DNA of 32,966 bases from contig JANWIG010000036.1 in the NCBI GenBank assembly GCA_025449975.1, forward strand, positions 1-32,966, given 5' to 3'. The translations under genes were made by a program, and so were the position numbers. The notes beneath the pieces are model-generated. The model was not told the DNA's origin, made no database searches, and saw nothing but the letters and a program-made list of their open reading frames with translations. Origin of the DNA: Thermoactinomycetaceae bacterium (lineage in GTDB: Bacteria; Bacillota; Bacilli; Thermoactinomycetales; Thermoactinomycetaceae). Shown piece by piece: positions 1-10,155 of this stretch (its first letter is position 1; every line of letters begins with the position of its first letter).

Positions 1-689
1 ATCCGCATGGCAGGTATAACCACATTTTTTGCATCTGAACTGGATGCCATTTCGATTCGCTTTTTCACGATGATTACATTTACAGGTTTGACTGGTGTAG
101 TCTGGTTTAACTAATTCAAAGCGGATCTGGATCCCCACCGTTTCAGCCTTGTATTTAATAAACTCTTTCAATGAATAGAAAGACCATGAATGAAGATTTC
201 TACCCGCTTCCTTCGTGGATTTAGCACGATTTCGAATATCCGTCAAACTTCCATTCGAATGATATCAACACCGTTGGTCCATGCGAAATCTACGATTTGA
301 TGGCTGATTTTATGGTTCTGATCTTTCATCCAACGAGACTCTTTATCTTTCGATTTTTTGATGGCGGAAAGTTTTTTCAGTTTACCTAGCTTTCTTCGTC
401 TAGCCGCAAAACGTCTACGAACAAAAGCAACTTGGTTTCCTTTGAAGAATAATGATTTTACACTGGCGACAGCGATGGATCTCAGTCCTAGATCCACTCC
501 CATGACTTTCGTTTCTTTTCGTTGTTCTACTTCAAAAGTGATGGGAATAGCGATATACCATTTTCCTTTTTTACCGTATAGCTCGCTGGCACCCTGTTTG
601 AATGGTTGCTCTAAGCAATCCCATGAAGGGATTACCGAGCAACGCCGTCTTTCATCCCACGATTCAAACCGTGGGATGAAAGACGGCAT
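1..689 (-). pseudogene. tnpB: Decayed IS200/IS605-family TnpB (OrfB), frameshifted, 5'-truncated and cut by the window edge
   Basis: TnpB is an RNA-guided RuvC-like nuclease carried by IS200/IS605 elements. Reading the minus strand, the frame contains the RuvC-I motif GVDLGLRS (Asp codon 492-494) and then the RuvC-II block ending in MEV and a TGA stop (243-245). A one-base shift right after the RuvC-II Glu (249-251) restores an open frame to position 1. That frame encodes the expected continuation: TDIRNRAKST, a zinc-finger-like CKC...CKKC, and CHAD, whose last Asp (1-3) is the RuvC-III position. The simplest reading is a one-base deletion (GAAGATTTG to GAAGTTTG). The usual N-terminal 100 or more residues are missing. 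The open frame upstream of about position 610 only runs through a hairpin repeat and is probably not TnpB sequence. The gene is inactive as it stands. A sequencing error could explain the shift but not the missing N-terminus. Confidence 0.85.
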
Positions 690-698
690 TTTTTGTAA
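602..698. repeat. Hairpin repeat, copy 1 (probable end of the IS200/IS605-type element)
   Basis: An 18-bp perfect inverted repeat (644-661 and 670-687) with an 8-nt loop lies inside a 97-nt unit whose second copy is at 26411-26507. A minor stem (AATCCC 617-622, GGGATT 628-633) sits beside it. The unit abuts the tnpB remnant on the side where the left end of such an element would be, which fits the subterminal hairpins of IS200/IS605 ends. Read on the plus strand the stem is followed by a T run, so it could also stop transcription coming from upstream. Origin as a transposon end is an inference; the repeat itself is directly visible. Confidence 0.75.
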
Positions 699-727
699 GT
701 GAATTTCGAAAAACGGTGGAATTTCCC

Positions 728-756
728 TTGCATATGTTAGACATTTTCAGTATAAT
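728..756 (+). promoter_or_regulatory. Sigma-A promoter of the S10 operon
   Basis: TTGCAT (-35, 728-733) and a perfect TATAAT (-10, 751-756) are separated by 17 nt. Transcription would start near 763, giving a leader of about 128 nt before rpsJ. It lies 30 nt past the hairpin repeat. Confidence 0.85.
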
Positions 757-758
757 AG

Positions 759-1199
<441 letters not shown>

Positions 1200-1232
1200 T
1201 CTTTTATTTTCTAATGCTAGGAGGTGTATAAG

Positions 1233-1856
1233 ATGAAAGGAATTCTCGGTAGAAAGATTGGGATGACGCAGATTTTTAATGAAAATGGCGTTGTGATTCC
1301 AGTTACCGTTATTGAAGCCGGTCCATGTGTTGTACTGCAAAAGAAAGAAATCGATCTAGATGGTTATGAAGCGATCCAACTCGGTTTTGATGAGAAAAAA
1401 GAGCATCGTGCCAATCGTCCGGAGATGGGACACGCGAAAAAAGCAAATGCCAAACCACAGAAGTTTATCCGTGAAATCCGTGGTGTAAACTTAGATGAGT
1501 ATGAGGTTGGGGCAGAAGTTAAAGTGGATCTATTTTCTCCTGGGGAGTTCGTCGATGTAACGGCTACTTCCAAAGGAAAAGGATTTACTGGTTCCATTAA
1601 GCGTCATAATTACTCACGTGGTCCGATGTCTCATGGTTCTCACTATCATCGTGGAGTAGGTTCACTAGGTGCAGTGGGACCATCTCGTGTGTTTAAAGGG
1701 CATAAATTGCCAGGACGTATGGGCGGAGAAAAAGTTACGATTCAAAATCTTGAGGTAGTACGAGTAGATGGCGAGCGTAATTATCTTTTAGTGAAAGGTT
1801 CCGTTCCAGGTCCAAAAAATGGTTATGTTGTAGTGAAATCAGCAGTAAAACGCTAA
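1233..1856 (+). CDS. rplC: 50S ribosomal protein L3
   Basis: L3 is an early-assembly 50S protein whose central loop approaches the peptidyl transferase centre. The protein has 207 residues, starts [15 protein letters not shown] and carries the conserved [14 protein letters not shown] and [13 protein letters not shown] blocks of the central extension (around residues 130-165). The ATG at 1233 is chosen over a GTG nine bases upstream because AGGAGG (1219-1224) is then 8 nt away and the N-terminus matches the family. Second gene of the S10 operon. Confidence 0.97.
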   Translation: MKGILGRKIGMTQIFNENGVVIPVTVIEAGPCVVLQKKEIDLDGYEAIQLGFDEKKEHRANRPEMGHAKKANAKPQKFIREIRGVNLDEYEVGAEVKVDLFSPGEFVDVTATSKGKGFTGSIKRHNYSRGPMSHGSHYHRGVGSLGAVGPSRVFKGHKLPGRMGGEKVTIQNLEVVRVDGERNYLLVKGSVPGPKNGYVVVKSAVKR

Positions 1857-1881
1857 TCATTAAAGGAAGGGAGGATTTATC

Positions 1882-2508
1882 ATGCCAAAGGTACAAGTGC
1901 TAAATATGGAAGGTCAGCAAGTTGGGGAAATGGAATTAGCGGAGAATGTATTTGGCATTACCCCCAATGAGTCTGTTCTTTATGATGCGATTGTGATGCA
2001 ACAAGCCTCGTTGCGCAGAGGAACTCATGCGACAAAAAATCGGGCGGCAGTAAGAGGTGGCGGTAGAAAGCCTTGGCGTCAAAAAGGTACAGGACGTGCT
2101 CGGGCTGGTAGTATCCGTTCTCCACTTTGGGTAGGTGGTGGTACGACATTTGGACCCCAACCTCGTAGCTATGCTTATAAACTGCCGAAGAAGGTTCGTC
2201 GCCTTGCTATTAAATCCGCACTATCTACCAAAGTGATTGATAATGAGTTGGTTGTCGTTGATCAGTTACAGCTGGAACAACCTAAAACACGTGAAATGGC
2301 AAAAGTACTTAACAATCTCGGTGTAGATCGGAAAGCGCTGGTTGTTACAAATGGGGTAGAAGAAAATACCCAGCTAGCTATTCGCAATATTCCTGGAGCC
2401 AAATTGATCTCAGCAGATGGGTTGAATGTGTTGGATGTTGTCCGTCATGATAAACTCATTCTCACCCGTGATGCAGTCAATCGCGTTGAGGAGGTGCTTG
2501 GTCAGTGA
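1882..2508 (+). CDS. rplD: 50S ribosomal protein L4
   Basis: L4 is an assembly protein of the 50S subunit with a long loop reaching the peptide exit tunnel. In some bacteria it represses its own S10 operon. The 208 residues include the tunnel loop rich in Arg and Gly (about residues 45-90, [19 protein letters not shown]). A GGAGG site precedes the ATG. The stop overlaps the rplW GTG start by 4 nt, which suggests translational coupling. If the operon is autoregulated as in Gammaproteobacteria, this is the candidate repressor. Confidence 0.97.
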   Translation: MPKVQVLNMEGQQVGEMELAENVFGITPNESVLYDAIVMQQASLRRGTHATKNRAAVRGGGRKPWRQKGTGRARAGSIRSPLWVGGGTTFGPQPRSYAYKLPKKVRRLAIKSALSTKVIDNELVVVDQLQLEQPKTREMAKVLNNLGVDRKALVVTNGVEENTQLAIRNIPGAKLISADGLNVLDVVRHDKLILTRDAVNRVEEVLGQ

Positions 2509-2795
2509 AGAACCCACGCGATATTATCCGTCGTCCCATCATTACCGAACAGAGTACAGAAATGATGGAACAAGGTAAGTATGTATTTGATGTAGATGTT
2601 CGTGCGAACAAAGTCGAGATCAAACAAGCGATCGAATCGATTTTTGAAGGTGTTAAAGTTTCCAAAGTAAATACGATCCAAGTTCGTCCTAAGAAAAAGC
2701 GTTATGGTCGTTATACAGGTTATACAGCGAAACGTAAAAAAGCGATCATCACCTTAGCAGAAGGAAGCAAGGCCATTGAAATTTTTGAATCATAA
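2505..2795 (+). CDS. rplW: 50S ribosomal protein L23
   Basis: L23 lies at the exit of the peptide tunnel and forms the docking site for trigger factor and the signal recognition particle. The 96-residue product begins [19 protein letters not shown] and ends with the basic [22 protein letters not shown] block typical of the family. It starts with GTG inside the rplD stop (4-nt overlap). The GAGGAGG sequence in the end of rplD (near 2487-2493) serves as its ribosome binding site. Confidence 0.96.
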   Translation: MKNPRDIIRRPIITEQSTEMMEQGKYVFDVDVRANKVEIKQAIESIFEGVKVSKVNTIQVRPKKKRYGRYTGYTAKRKKAIITLAEGSKAIEIFES

Positions 2796-2829
2796 TCTTT
2801 ATATCATAAAATAAAGGAGGGAAATGGAA

Positions 2830-3660
2830 GTGGGTATCAAGCATTTTAAACCAACGACACCATCACGTCGTCATATGACAGCTTTGACTTTTGAAGAAAT
2901 CACCACAAATAAGCCTGAAAAATCCTTAGTTGTGGATCTTCCTAAAAAGTCGGGGCGTAACAACCAAGGTCGGATCACTGTACGTCATCAAGGTGGTGGA
3001 CACAAGCGGAAATACCGCATTATCGACTTCAAACGCAACAAGGATGGCATACCCGGCAAAGTTGCCACGATCGAGTATGATCCCAATCGTTCAGCAAATA
3101 TCGCATTAATCCATTATCTTGATGGTGAGAAACGTTATATTTTAGCTCCACAAGGGTTAAAAGTTGGCATGGTTGTCCATTCGGGTCCGGATGCGGATAT
3201 TCGCGTCGGAAATGCATTACCACTTCGTAACATTCCAGTCGGTTCGGTGATTCATAATATCGAATTAAAACCGGGTCGTGGAGGTCAATTGGTCAGAGCA
3301 GCAGGTGCATCCGCACAATTGCTAGGTAAAGAAGGAAAATATGCGATCGTTCGTCTCACTTCTGGTGAAACTCGGATGGTTCTGATTGATTGCCGCGCTA
3401 CGATCGGTCAAGTAGGTAATGTAGAGCACGAATTGATTAATGTTGGTAAAGCAGGTCGTTCCCGTTGGCTCGGTAAGCGTCCAGCCGTTCGCGGATCGGT
3501 TATGAACCCAGTGGATCATCCACACGGTGGTGGTGAAGGTCGTGCACCGATCGGTCGTAAGTCACCGATGACTCCATGGGGTAAACCAACACTTGGTTAT
3601 AAGACTCGTAAGAAGAACAAGTCTTCTAATAAGTACATTATCCGTCGTCGCAAAAAGTAA
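2830..3660 (+). CDS. rplB: 50S ribosomal protein L2
   Basis: L2 is among the most conserved 50S proteins. It binds 23S rRNA domain IV and is needed for subunit association and peptidyl transfer. The 276-residue product carries [20 protein letters not shown] near residue 50 and the [13 protein letters not shown] motif containing the conserved His near residue 229. I chose the GTG at 2830 because it aligns with the family start (M-x-I-K-x-[FY]-K-P) and stands 9 nt from GGAGG (2816-2820). An ATG at 2824 is only 3 nt from it and is the alternative. Confidence 0.96.
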   Translation: MGIKHFKPTTPSRRHMTALTFEEITTNKPEKSLVVDLPKKSGRNNQGRITVRHQGGGHKRKYRIIDFKRNKDGIPGKVATIEYDPNRSANIALIHYLDGEKRYILAPQGLKVGMVVHSGPDADIRVGNALPLRNIPVGSVIHNIELKPGRGGQLVRAAGASAQLLGKEGKYAIVRLTSGETRMVLIDCRATIGQVGNVEHELINVGKAGRSRWLGKRPAVRGSVMNPVDHPHGGGEGRAPIGRKSPMTPWGKPTLGYKTRKKNKSSNKYIIRRRKK

Positions 3661-3710
3661 ACATCATTTTTTCTTTTTAATTCAACCTCACATGAAGGGG
3701 GGTAAAATGG

Positions 3711-3992
3711 ATGGGTCGTAGCCTCAAAAAGGGACCTTTTGCAGATGATTTTTTGTTGAAAAAGGTTGAAGAACTCAACGAAAAAAATGAAAAACGGGTG
3801 ATCAAAACGTGGTCTCGTCGTTCGACGATCTTCCCTGATTTTGTGGGTCACACTTTTGCCGTTCACGATGGTCGTAAACATGTACCTGTTTATGTGACCG
3901 AAGACATGGTAGGTCATAAGTTGGGTGAGTTCGTTCCAACCCGTACCTTTAGAAGTCATGCTGGTGACGATAAAAAAACACGTAGACGTTAG
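3711..3992 (+). CDS. rpsS: 30S ribosomal protein S19
   Basis: S19 forms a head complex with S13 and contacts the A-site finger and tRNAs. The 93 residues show the family start [10 protein letters not shown] and the core block [27 protein letters not shown] strong GAAGGGGGG site lies about 10 nt upstream. The 50-nt gap after rplB has no obvious terminator stem. Confidence 0.97.
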   Translation: MGRSLKKGPFADDFLLKKVEELNEKNEKRVIKTWSRRSTIFPDFVGHTFAVHDGRKHVPVYVTEDMVGHKLGEFVPTRTFRSHAGDDKKTRRR

Positions 3993-4029
3993 TCGATAGA
4001 CAGCTAACGAGAGAGGGGGTTGCTTGCGT

Positions 4030-4362
4030 ATGTCTGCAAAAGCCGTGGCACGTTATGTGCGAATTACTCCACGAAAAGCGCGTCTGGTCATTGATCTAAT
4101 TCGTGGCAAGTCTGTAGATGAAGCGATTGGTATTTTGAAGTTTACTCCACGCAGTGCCTCACCGATTATTGAAAAAGTGCTGATGTCAGCAGTCGCCAAT
4201 GCAGAACAAAATCATAAGATGGATCGTTCCAATTTGGTTGTGACAAAAGCCTTTGTAGATGAGGGGCCGACACTAAAACGGTTTATTCCACGTGCTCAAG
4301 GTCGAGCAAGTCGGATCAACAAACGTACGAGTCATATTACCGTTATCGTGGATGAAAAATAA
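4030..4362 (+). CDS. rplV: 50S ribosomal protein L22
   Basis: L22 lines the peptide exit tunnel with its beta hairpin and is a site of macrolide resistance changes in other bacteria. The product has 110 residues, with [20 protein letters not shown] at the N-terminus and the tunnel hairpin region [20 protein letters not shown] near residues 80-100. The ATG at 4030 matches the family start; a TTG at 4024 is too close to the GAGAGGGGG site. Confidence 0.96.
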   Translation: MSAKAVARYVRITPRKARLVIDLIRGKSVDEAIGILKFTPRSASPIIEKVLMSAVANAEQNHKMDRSNLVVTKAFVDEGPTLKRFIPRAQGRASRINKRTSHITVIVDEK

Positions 4363-4389
4363 TCTTTTTAAAATAAGGAGGGAAGTAGA

Positions 4390-5049
4390 TTGGGTCAAAA
4401 GGTAAGTCCAATAGGTCTGCGCGTTGGAATTATCCGTGACTGGGATTCCAAATGGTATGCAGACAAAGATTATGCTGAGTTGTTACATGAAGATATTCAG
4501 ATTCGTGACTACGTCAAAAATCGTCTAAAAGATGCCGCTGTCTCCCGAATTGAAATTGATCGTGCAGCCAATCGGGTAAACATTTCGATTCATACGGCGA
4601 AGCCAGGCATGGTCATTGGGAAAGGTGGATCCGAAGTTGAAGCATTGCGCTTAGCCATTTCAAAAATGACCGACAAACGGGTTCATATCAATATCAACGA
4701 AATTAAAAATCCTGAAATGGACGCCCAGTTGGTCGCTGAAAGCATTGCCCAACAGTTGGAGCGTCGGGTTTCTTTTCGTCGTGCGATGAAGCAAGCGATT
4801 CAACGTGTGATGCGTTCGGGAGCCAAAGGAGTTCGGACACTTGTCAGTGGACGTTTGGGTGGTGCTGATATCGCTCGGAGCGAAGGATATAGCGAAGGTA
4901 CTGTACCGCTTCATACTCTTCGTGCCGATATCGATTATGGATTCGCAGAAGCACACACCACTTATGGTCGGATCGGAGTTAAAGTGTGGATTTATCGGGG
5001 TGAGGTTCTCCCAACCAAAAATAAGGTTGAAGTTAAAGGAGGCGAGTAA
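4390..5049 (+). CDS. rpsC: 30S ribosomal protein S3
   Basis: S3 lies at the mRNA entry tunnel and has helicase-related contacts. The 219 residues hold an N-terminal alpha/beta part, a KH domain with the signature [10 protein letters not shown] (near residue 75) and a C-terminal domain ending in NKVEVKGGE. It starts with TTG, which is supported by the family N-terminus [19 protein letters not shown] and by AAGGAGGGAAG just upstream. It lies 3 nt before rplP. Confidence 0.97.
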   Translation: MGQKVSPIGLRVGIIRDWDSKWYADKDYAELLHEDIQIRDYVKNRLKDAAVSRIEIDRAANRVNISIHTAKPGMVIGKGGSEVEALRLAISKMTDKRVHININEIKNPEMDAQLVAESIAQQLERRVSFRRAMKQAIQRVMRSGAKGVRTLVSGRLGGADIARSEGYSEGTVPLHTLRADIDYGFAEAHTTYGRIGVKVWIYRGEVLPTKNKVEVKGGE

Positions 5050-5052
5050 TCC

Positions 5053-5481
5053 ATGTTAATGCCAAAGCGTGTGAAATACCGTCGTCAACACCGCGGTAGA
5101 ATGAAAGGGCAGGCAAAGGGTGGAACGGAAGTCACTTTCGGTGAATACGGTTTACAAGCTTTAGAGCCTTCCTGGATTACGAACCGTCAGATCGAAGCAG
5201 CTCGTATCGCGATGACCCGTTATATTAAACGTGGTGGGAAAGTTTGGATCAAGATTTTCCCAGATAAGCCGATTACGCAAAAGCCACTTGAGGTACGGAT
5301 GGGAAGCGGGAAAGGTTCACCAGAAAAATGGGTTGCTGTTGTCAAACCAGGAAAAGTCATGTTCGAATTGGCAGGGGTACCGGAAGAAGTAGCTCGTGAA
5401 GCGATGCGTTTAGCAGCAAACAAACTTCCGATTAAAACAAAATTCGTAAAACGTAAGGCGGGTGGAGCAGATGAAAGCTAA
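5053..5481 (+). CDS. rplP: 50S ribosomal protein L16
   Basis: L16 contacts the A-site tRNA and organises the 50S active site. The 142 residues start [19 protein letters not shown] and include [19 protein letters not shown] (around residue 78), both typical. The ribosome binding site AAAGGAGG is inside the end of rpsC. Its 3' end overlaps the next gene, rpmC, by 11 nt. Confidence 0.97.
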   Translation: MLMPKRVKYRRQHRGRMKGQAKGGTEVTFGEYGLQALEPSWITNRQIEAARIAMTRYIKRGGKVWIKIFPDKPITQKPLEVRMGSGKGSPEKWVAVVKPGKVMFELAGVPEEVAREAMRLAANKLPIKTKFVKRKAGGADES

Positions 5482-5683
5482 AGAGTTGGTTGAGATGACC
5501 ACCGCCGAGATCGAGCAAAAACTCACATCATACAAAGAAGAGCTGTTTAACCTCCGTTTTCAAAAGGCGATCGGTCACTTAGAAAGTCCAGCACGCCTTC
5601 GTCAAGTGCGCAGAAACATTGCGCGTTGCAAAACGGTGTTGCGTGAACGTGAACTGGGCATTGAAAGGAGGAAACAGGGATGA
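5471..5683 (+). CDS. rpmC: 50S ribosomal protein L29
   Basis: L29 is a small two-helix protein near the tunnel exit next to L23. The 70-residue product starts [18 protein letters not shown] and contains [15 protein letters not shown], the core of the family. The ATG at 5471 matches other L29 proteins; a GTG nine bases upstream is open but not needed. It overlaps rplP by 11 nt and rpsQ by 4 nt. Confidence 0.95.
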   Translation: MKAKELVEMTTAEIEQKLTSYKEELFNLRFQKAIGHLESPARLRQVRRNIARCKTVLRERELGIERRKQG

Positions 5684-5946
5684 GTCAGCGCACAACGCGC
5701 CGTAAAGTTCGGATCGGTAAAGTGGTCAGCGATAAAATGGATAAAACGATTGTGGTCAGTGTGGAAACGTACCGTAGACATCCATTGTATGGTAAGCGCG
5801 TAAAGTACTCCAAAAAGTTCAAAGCTCATGATGAGTTAAATCAAGCAAAAGTGGGCGACATTGTACGGATCGTAGAAACACGTCCGCTTTCCAGAGATAA
5901 ACGTTGGCGTTTAGACAAGATCGTGGAGGAAGCAGTGATTATTTAA
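5680..5946 (+). CDS. rpsQ: 30S ribosomal protein S17
   Basis: S17 is a primary 16S-binding protein with an OB fold. The 88 residues contain [21 protein letters not shown] and [16 protein letters not shown], the family blocks. The ATG overlaps the rpmC TGA by 4 nt, with AAAGGAGG located 11 nt upstream inside rpmC. Confidence 0.96.
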   Translation: MSQRTTRRKVRIGKVVSDKMDKTIVVSVETYRRHPLYGKRVKYSKKFKAHDELNQAKVGDIVRIVETRPLSRDKRWRLDKIVEEAVII

Positions 5947-5981
5947 TGATTTGGAATGATTGATCGAAAGGAGGAGTAACG

Positions 5982-6350
5982 ATGATTCAACAGGAAAGTC
6001 GCCTTCGGGTTGCTGACAACTCCGGTGCAAAAGAGATTATGTGTATTCGTGTGTTGGGTGGTTCGAAAAAGAACTATGCGGGCATTGGTGACATTATTGT
6101 AGCTTCAGTGAAACAAGCTACACCCGGCGGCGTTGTTAAGAAAGGCGATGTGGTCAAAGCGGTAGTGGTCCGCACAGTTCGTCCAAAACGTCGTCCAGAT
6201 GGCACCTATATTCGGTTTGATGAAAATGCTGCCGTTGTGATTAAAGAAGATAAGAGCCCTCGGGGTACACGGATCTTCGGTCCAGTAGCTCGCGAATTGC
6301 GCGAACGTGACTTTATGAAAATCATTTCTCTTGCTCCTGAAGTACTATAG
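5982..6350 (+). CDS. rplN: 50S ribosomal protein L14
   Basis: L14 lies at the subunit interface, forms bridge B8 and is the docking site of the silencing factor RsfS. The 122-residue protein begins [18 protein letters not shown] and ends [12 protein letters not shown], as usual for the family and of the same length. AAAGGAGG lies 7 nt before the start. It begins the spc part of the cluster. Confidence 0.97.
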   Translation: MIQQESRLRVADNSGAKEIMCIRVLGGSKKNYAGIGDIIVASVKQATPGGVVKKGDVVKAVVVRTVRPKRRPDGTYIRFDENAAVVIKEDKSPRGTRIFGPVARELRERDFMKIISLAPEVL

Positions 6351-6398
6351 AGAATTGGGAATCGAGAAATCACCCTGAATGAGTAAGGAGGTGCAACG

Positions 6399-6794
6399 AT
6401 GGCTAAAAAAGAAAGTAAAAAGCCAAACAAGCTTCATATCAAAAAAGGCGATATGGTGATCGTCATGCGAGGAAAGGACAAACCTCGTAAGAAGAAAAAA
6501 GGCGATGGTACGGTTGAATACAGCAAAGGTCGTGTGCTGAAGGTATTACCGAAAGAAAATCGCGTGCTTGTCGAAGGTTGCAACATGGTAACGAAAGCTG
6601 CTCGTCCAAGCCAAGCAAATCCACAAGGTGGCTTGATTGAGATTGAAGCACCAATTCATATCTCCAATGTAATGATTGAAGATCCAAAAACGAAAGAACC
6701 TACTCGGGTTGGTTATAAGTTTATCGAAGATAAAAATGGCAAAACAAAGAAAGTACGTTATGCGAAAAAGTCAGGGACGATTTTAGATAAGTAG
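6399..6794 (+). CDS. rplX: 50S ribosomal protein L24, longer than usual
   Basis: L24 is an assembly initiator that binds 23S rRNA domain I through a KOW fold. Typical blocks are visible: [26 protein letters not shown] and [10 protein letters not shown]. At 131 residues it is about 28 longer than the roughly 103-residue Bacillus protein. The surplus is a basic N-terminal extension (about residues 1-12), a Lys-rich insert after GKDK (about 29-42) and a slightly longer C-terminal loop. The ATG has AAGGAGG 8 nt away, so the extension is likely to be translated. Confidence 0.95.
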   Translation: MAKKESKKPNKLHIKKGDMVIVMRGKDKPRKKKKGDGTVEYSKGRVLKVLPKENRVLVEGCNMVTKAARPSQANPQGGLIEIEAPIHISNVMIEDPKTKEPTRVGYKFIEDKNGKTKKVRYAKKSGTILDK

Positions 6795-6821
6795 ATTTTT
6801 GGATGAAAGGAGGTCTAATTG

Positions 6822-7364
6822 ATGGCCGCTCGTTTAAAAGAACGTTATCTACAAGAAGTTGGTCCAGCTTTGATGAAAAAGTTTGCATATAAATCGGTTA
6901 TGCAACTACCTAAGATTGAAAAAGTCGTCATCAATATGGGTGTAGGTGAAGCTGTTCAAAACTCCAAAGTCCTCGATCATGCTGTAGCTGATTTGACTGC
7001 GATTTCTGGTCAAAAACCTGTTATCACTCGGGCTAAAAAATCGATTGCTGGTTTTAAGCTTCGGGAAGGAATGCCTATTGGCGTGAAAGTGACTTTACGT
7101 GGAGAACGCATGTATCACTTCTTAGATAAATTGATGAACGTAGCTTTACCACGTGTACGTGATTTCCGTGGTGTATCACCTAAATCATTTGATGGTCGTG
7201 GCAACTATACGTTGGGAATCAAAGAACAGCTGATTTTCCCAGAAATCGACTATGATAAAATCGATAAAGTTCGTGGAATGGACGTCGTCATTGTAACAAC
7301 AGCCCAAACGGACGAAGAGGCTCGTGAACTGTTGGGCTTAATGGGTATGCCATTCCGTAAGTAA
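6822..7364 (+). CDS. rplE: 50S ribosomal protein L5
   Basis: L5 binds 5S rRNA and contacts the P-site tRNA elbow. The 180-residue product starts [21 protein letters not shown] and carries [36 protein letters not shown] and a C-terminal [12 protein letters not shown], all typical. The ATG at 6822 is preferred to an in-frame TTG one codon upstream because the GGAGG (6809-6813) spacing of 8 nt is better. Confidence 0.97.
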   Translation: MAARLKERYLQEVGPALMKKFAYKSVMQLPKIEKVVINMGVGEAVQNSKVLDHAVADLTAISGQKPVITRAKKSIAGFKLREGMPIGVKVTLRGERMYHFLDKLMNVALPRVRDFRGVSPKSFDGRGNYTLGIKEQLIFPEIDYDKIDKVRGMDVVIVTTAQTDEEARELLGLMGMPFRK

Positions 7365-7377
7365 CTTGCTTGAATAA

Positions 7378-7584
<207 letters not shown>

Positions 7585-7606
7585 ATAAGGAAGGAGGGAC
7601 TTCATT

Positions 7607-8005
7607 ATGGTAATGACAGATCCTATTGCTGATATGCTGACGAGAATCCGTAACGCAAACATGGTTCGTCATGAGAGCGTCGAGATTCCAGCTTCTCGTG
7701 TGAAACGAGAAATCGCAGAGATTTTGAAACGTGAAGGATTCATCCGTGATGCTGAATATATTGAAGATAATAAGCAAGGGATCATCCGGATCTTCTTGAA
7801 GTACGGAACGGACAACGAAAAAGTGATCACAGGTTTAAAACGGATTAGCAAACCAGGACTGCGTGTTTATTGCAAATCGACAGAAATTCCACGTGTACTC
7901 AGAGGTTTGGGGATCGCAATTTTGTCTACTTCCAAAGGAATTATGACGGATCGTGAGGCACGCCAAAATAACGTTGGTGGAGAAGTGCTTGCATACGTTT
8001 GGTAG
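7607..8005 (+). CDS. rpsH: 30S ribosomal protein S8
   Basis: S8 binds the central domain of 16S rRNA and in Enterobacteria represses the spc operon. The 132 residues begin [18 protein letters not shown] and include the C-terminal RNA-binding block [31 protein letters not shown] precedes the start. Confidence 0.97.
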   Translation: MVMTDPIADMLTRIRNANMVRHESVEIPASRVKREIAEILKREGFIRDAEYIEDNKQGIIRIFLKYGTDNEKVITGLKRISKPGLRVYCKSTEIPRVLRGLGIAILSTSKGIMTDREARQNNVGGEVLAYVW

Positions 8006-8032
8006 ACAACGTAGAAGGATGGAGGTGAAATC

Positions 8033-8572
8033 ATGTCTCGGATTGGTAAAAAACCGATTGATGTGCCTAATGGTGTAGAAATAAAAATCGCTGGTAGCAC
8101 TGTTACGGTTAAAGGACCAAAAGGAACGTTAACTCGGAGTTTTAATCCAGATCTGACTTTGAAACTGGAAAACAATCAACTATTGGTAGAACGTCCTAGT
8201 GACCATCGGACTCATCGTGCTTTGCACGGCACAACCCGAAGCCTGCTCGCCAATATGGTGGAAGGAGTTACGAATGGCTTTTCCAAAACATTGGAATTAA
8301 AAGGTGTCGGTTACCGTGCAAATAAAAGAGGAAAGCAATTGGTGTTGAATTTAGGTTACTCACATCCAGTTGAATATACACAACCTGAAGGAATCGAAAT
8401 TGAGGTTCCTAATCAAACGCAAATCATTGTCAAAGGGATTGACAAACATTTGGTCGGGCAAGTTGCCGCAAATATTCGCTCTTATCGTGAACCAGAACCA
8501 TATAAAGGCAAAGGAATTAAATATTCCGATGAGGTTGTTCGCCGCAAAGAAGGTAAAACCGGTAAAAAGTAA
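8033..8572 (+). CDS. rplF: 50S ribosomal protein L6
   Basis: L6 lies near the factor-binding site at the base of the L7/L12 stalk. The 179 residues form the usual two homologous domains. The second ends with [20 protein letters not shown] (near residue 155), a hallmark of the family. GGAGG sits 8 nt before the ATG. Confidence 0.97.
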   Translation: MSRIGKKPIDVPNGVEIKIAGSTVTVKGPKGTLTRSFNPDLTLKLENNQLLVERPSDHRTHRALHGTTRSLLANMVEGVTNGFSKTLELKGVGYRANKRGKQLVLNLGYSHPVEYTQPEGIEIEVPNQTQIIVKGIDKHLVGQVAANIRSYREPEPYKGKGIKYSDEVVRRKEGKTGKK

Positions 8573-8601
8573 AGTAGCTTAGAGAAAGGAGGATGCCTAG
8601 C

Positions 8602-8967
8602 ATGATAAAAAAAGAAGCTCGTAATAAACAGCGGAAAAAGCGTCATTTGCGTGTTCGTAAAAAGCTGTTTGGAACACCTGAACGTCCACGTTTAAATGTG
8701 TTTCGCTCCAATAAAAACATCTATGCTCAATTAATCGATGACGTAAAAGGCACGACTTTGGTGGCTGCTTCGACGAAAGATAAAGCTTTTAATGCTGATG
8801 TTTCTACTGGAACGGTTGACGCTGCCCGGATCGTTGGACAAATGATTGCTGAGCGTGCTCTTGAAGCTGGTATTAAGCAAGTCGTTTTTGATCGTGGTGG
8901 TTATCTCTATCATGGTCGAGTCAAAGCTTTAGCAGAAGGTGCTAGGGAAGGAGGTCTCGAATTTTGA
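8602..8967 (+). CDS. rplR: 50S ribosomal protein L18
   Basis: L18 binds 5S rRNA together with L5. The 121-residue product includes [20 protein letters not shown] and the C-terminal [24 protein letters not shown] blocks. An ATG at 8593 abuts the AAAGGAGG site and is rejected; the ATG at 8602 has a 9-nt spacing. The stop overlaps the rpsE TTG by 4 nt. Confidence 0.96.
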   Translation: MIKKEARNKQRKKRHLRVRKKLFGTPERPRLNVFRSNKNIYAQLIDDVKGTTLVAASTKDKAFNADVSTGTVDAARIVGQMIAERALEAGIKQVVFDRGGYLYHGRVKALAEGAREGGLEF

Positions 8968-9476
8968 GCAAACAAAGAAGCAGAAAAGACGTTCCACAAT
9001 CCGAATTTATGGAAAAAGTGGTTAACATTAACCGTGTGGCAAAAGTTGTCCAAGGCGGTCGCCGTTTTAGCTTTAGTGCGCTTGTAGTGGTTGGTGATGG
9101 TAAAGGCAGAGTGGGTGCAGGGATCGGAAAGGCATCGGAAGTACCTGAAGCGATTCGCAAAGGTGTGGAAGCTGCGAAAAAGAACTTGATTACAGTACCT
9201 TTATATGGAACGACCATTCCTCATGAAGTGATCGGACACTTTGGGGCAGGTAAAGTTCTCATGAAACCAGCTGTAAAAGGTACTGGAGTCATCGCGGGTG
9301 GAGCTGTTCGTGATGTACTGACTGTAGCTGGTGTTGGTGACATTGTCTCCAAATCAACAGGTAGCAATAACCCAATCAATATGGTTCGTGCAACCTTACA
9401 AGGTTTGCAAGCTTTAAAACGTCCAGAAGATGTCGCAAGATTACGCGGAAAATCGGTTGAAGAACTGTTAGGATAA
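8964..9476 (+). CDS. rpsE: 30S ribosomal protein S5
   Basis: S5 lies at the mRNA entrance and influences decoding accuracy. The 170-residue protein has the N-terminal S5 fold ([20 protein letters not shown], near residue 15) and the C-terminal domain with [19 protein letters not shown]. It starts with TTG inside the rplR stop. GGAGG lies about 9 nt upstream, within rplR. Confidence 0.96.
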   Translation: MSKQRSRKDVPQSEFMEKVVNINRVAKVVQGGRRFSFSALVVVGDGKGRVGAGIGKASEVPEAIRKGVEAAKKNLITVPLYGTTIPHEVIGHFGAGKVLMKPAVKGTGVIAGGAVRDVLTVAGVGDIVSKSTGSNNPINMVRATLQGLQALKRPEDVARLRGKSVEELLG

Positions 9477-9489
9477 AGGAGGGATGACC

Positions 9490-9678
9490 GTGGCTAAAAA
9501 ACTTTCCATTACCCTTAAACGGAGTATGATTGGTTGTAATGAAGTCCAACGTGTCACCCTGCGCACACTCGGTCTAAAAAAGCGTGAGAAGACCGTTGTA
9601 CATCAAGATAATCCTGCGATTCGTGGGATGATTGCAAAGGTGAAACATTTGGTTGATGTGACTGAAGTTGATGAGTAA
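9490..9678 (+). CDS. rpmD: 50S ribosomal protein L30
   Basis: L30 is a small 50S protein. The 62-residue product contains [20 protein letters not shown] and [20 protein letters not shown], which match the family well. The GTG at 9490 is chosen because the ATG at 9484 directly touches the AAGGAGGG site (9476-9483). Confidence 0.95.
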   Translation: MAKKLSITLKRSMIGCNEVQRVTLRTLGLKKREKTVVHQDNPAIRGMIAKVKHLVDVTEVDE

Positions 9679-9714
9679 TGTGCGGGACATGTTGAAGAGG
9701 AGGTGCAAGTAGCG

Positions 9715-10155
9715 ATGAAACTGCATAGTTTAAAACCGGCTGAAGGTTCTCGACACAAGAAAAAACGTGTAGGGCGTGGAACATCTTCCGGACATGGGAA
9801 AACGTCAGGTAGAGGTCATAAGGGACAAAAAGCCCGTTCGGGTGGAGGTGTACGTCCTGGCTTTGAAGGCGGACAAAACCCGATTTACAGACGTTTGCCG
9901 AAACGTGGTTTTACCAATCCAAATCGAGTGGAATATGCGATCATTAATCTAGACACATTGAATCGTTTCCCTGCTGGAACAGAAGTAACTCCAGAACTAC
10001 TCGTACACCAAGGCATTATTAAAAACCTCAAAGATGGGTTAAAAGTTTTAGGTGATGGAGAAGTAAATGTACAACTCACTGTAAAAGCTCATAAGTTCTC
10101 ACGTTCAGCCGCAGAAAAAATTGTTGCTGCGGGTGGAACGACGGAGGTAATCTAA
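9715..10155 (+). CDS. rplO: 50S ribosomal protein L15
   Basis: L15 is a late-assembly 50S protein. The 146 residues show [20 protein letters not shown], the Gly/Arg-rich extension [20 protein letters not shown] and a C-terminal [20 protein letters not shown]. The ATG at 9715 follows GAGGAGG by 11 nt. The stop overlaps the secY start by one base. Confidence 0.96.
   Translation: MKLHSLKPAEGSRHKKKRVGRGTSSGHGKTSGRGHKGQKARSGGGVRPGFEGGQNPIYRRLPKRGFTNPNRVEYAIINLDTLNRFPAGTEVTPELLVHQGIIKNLKDGLKVLGDGEVNVQLTVKAHKFSRSAAEKIVAAGGTTEVI

Noticed and set aside
358-702. Plus-strand open frame of 114 codons over the tnpB remnant
   Set aside because: It is the mirror of the tnpB frame and hairpin, has no ribosome binding site and shows no known motif.
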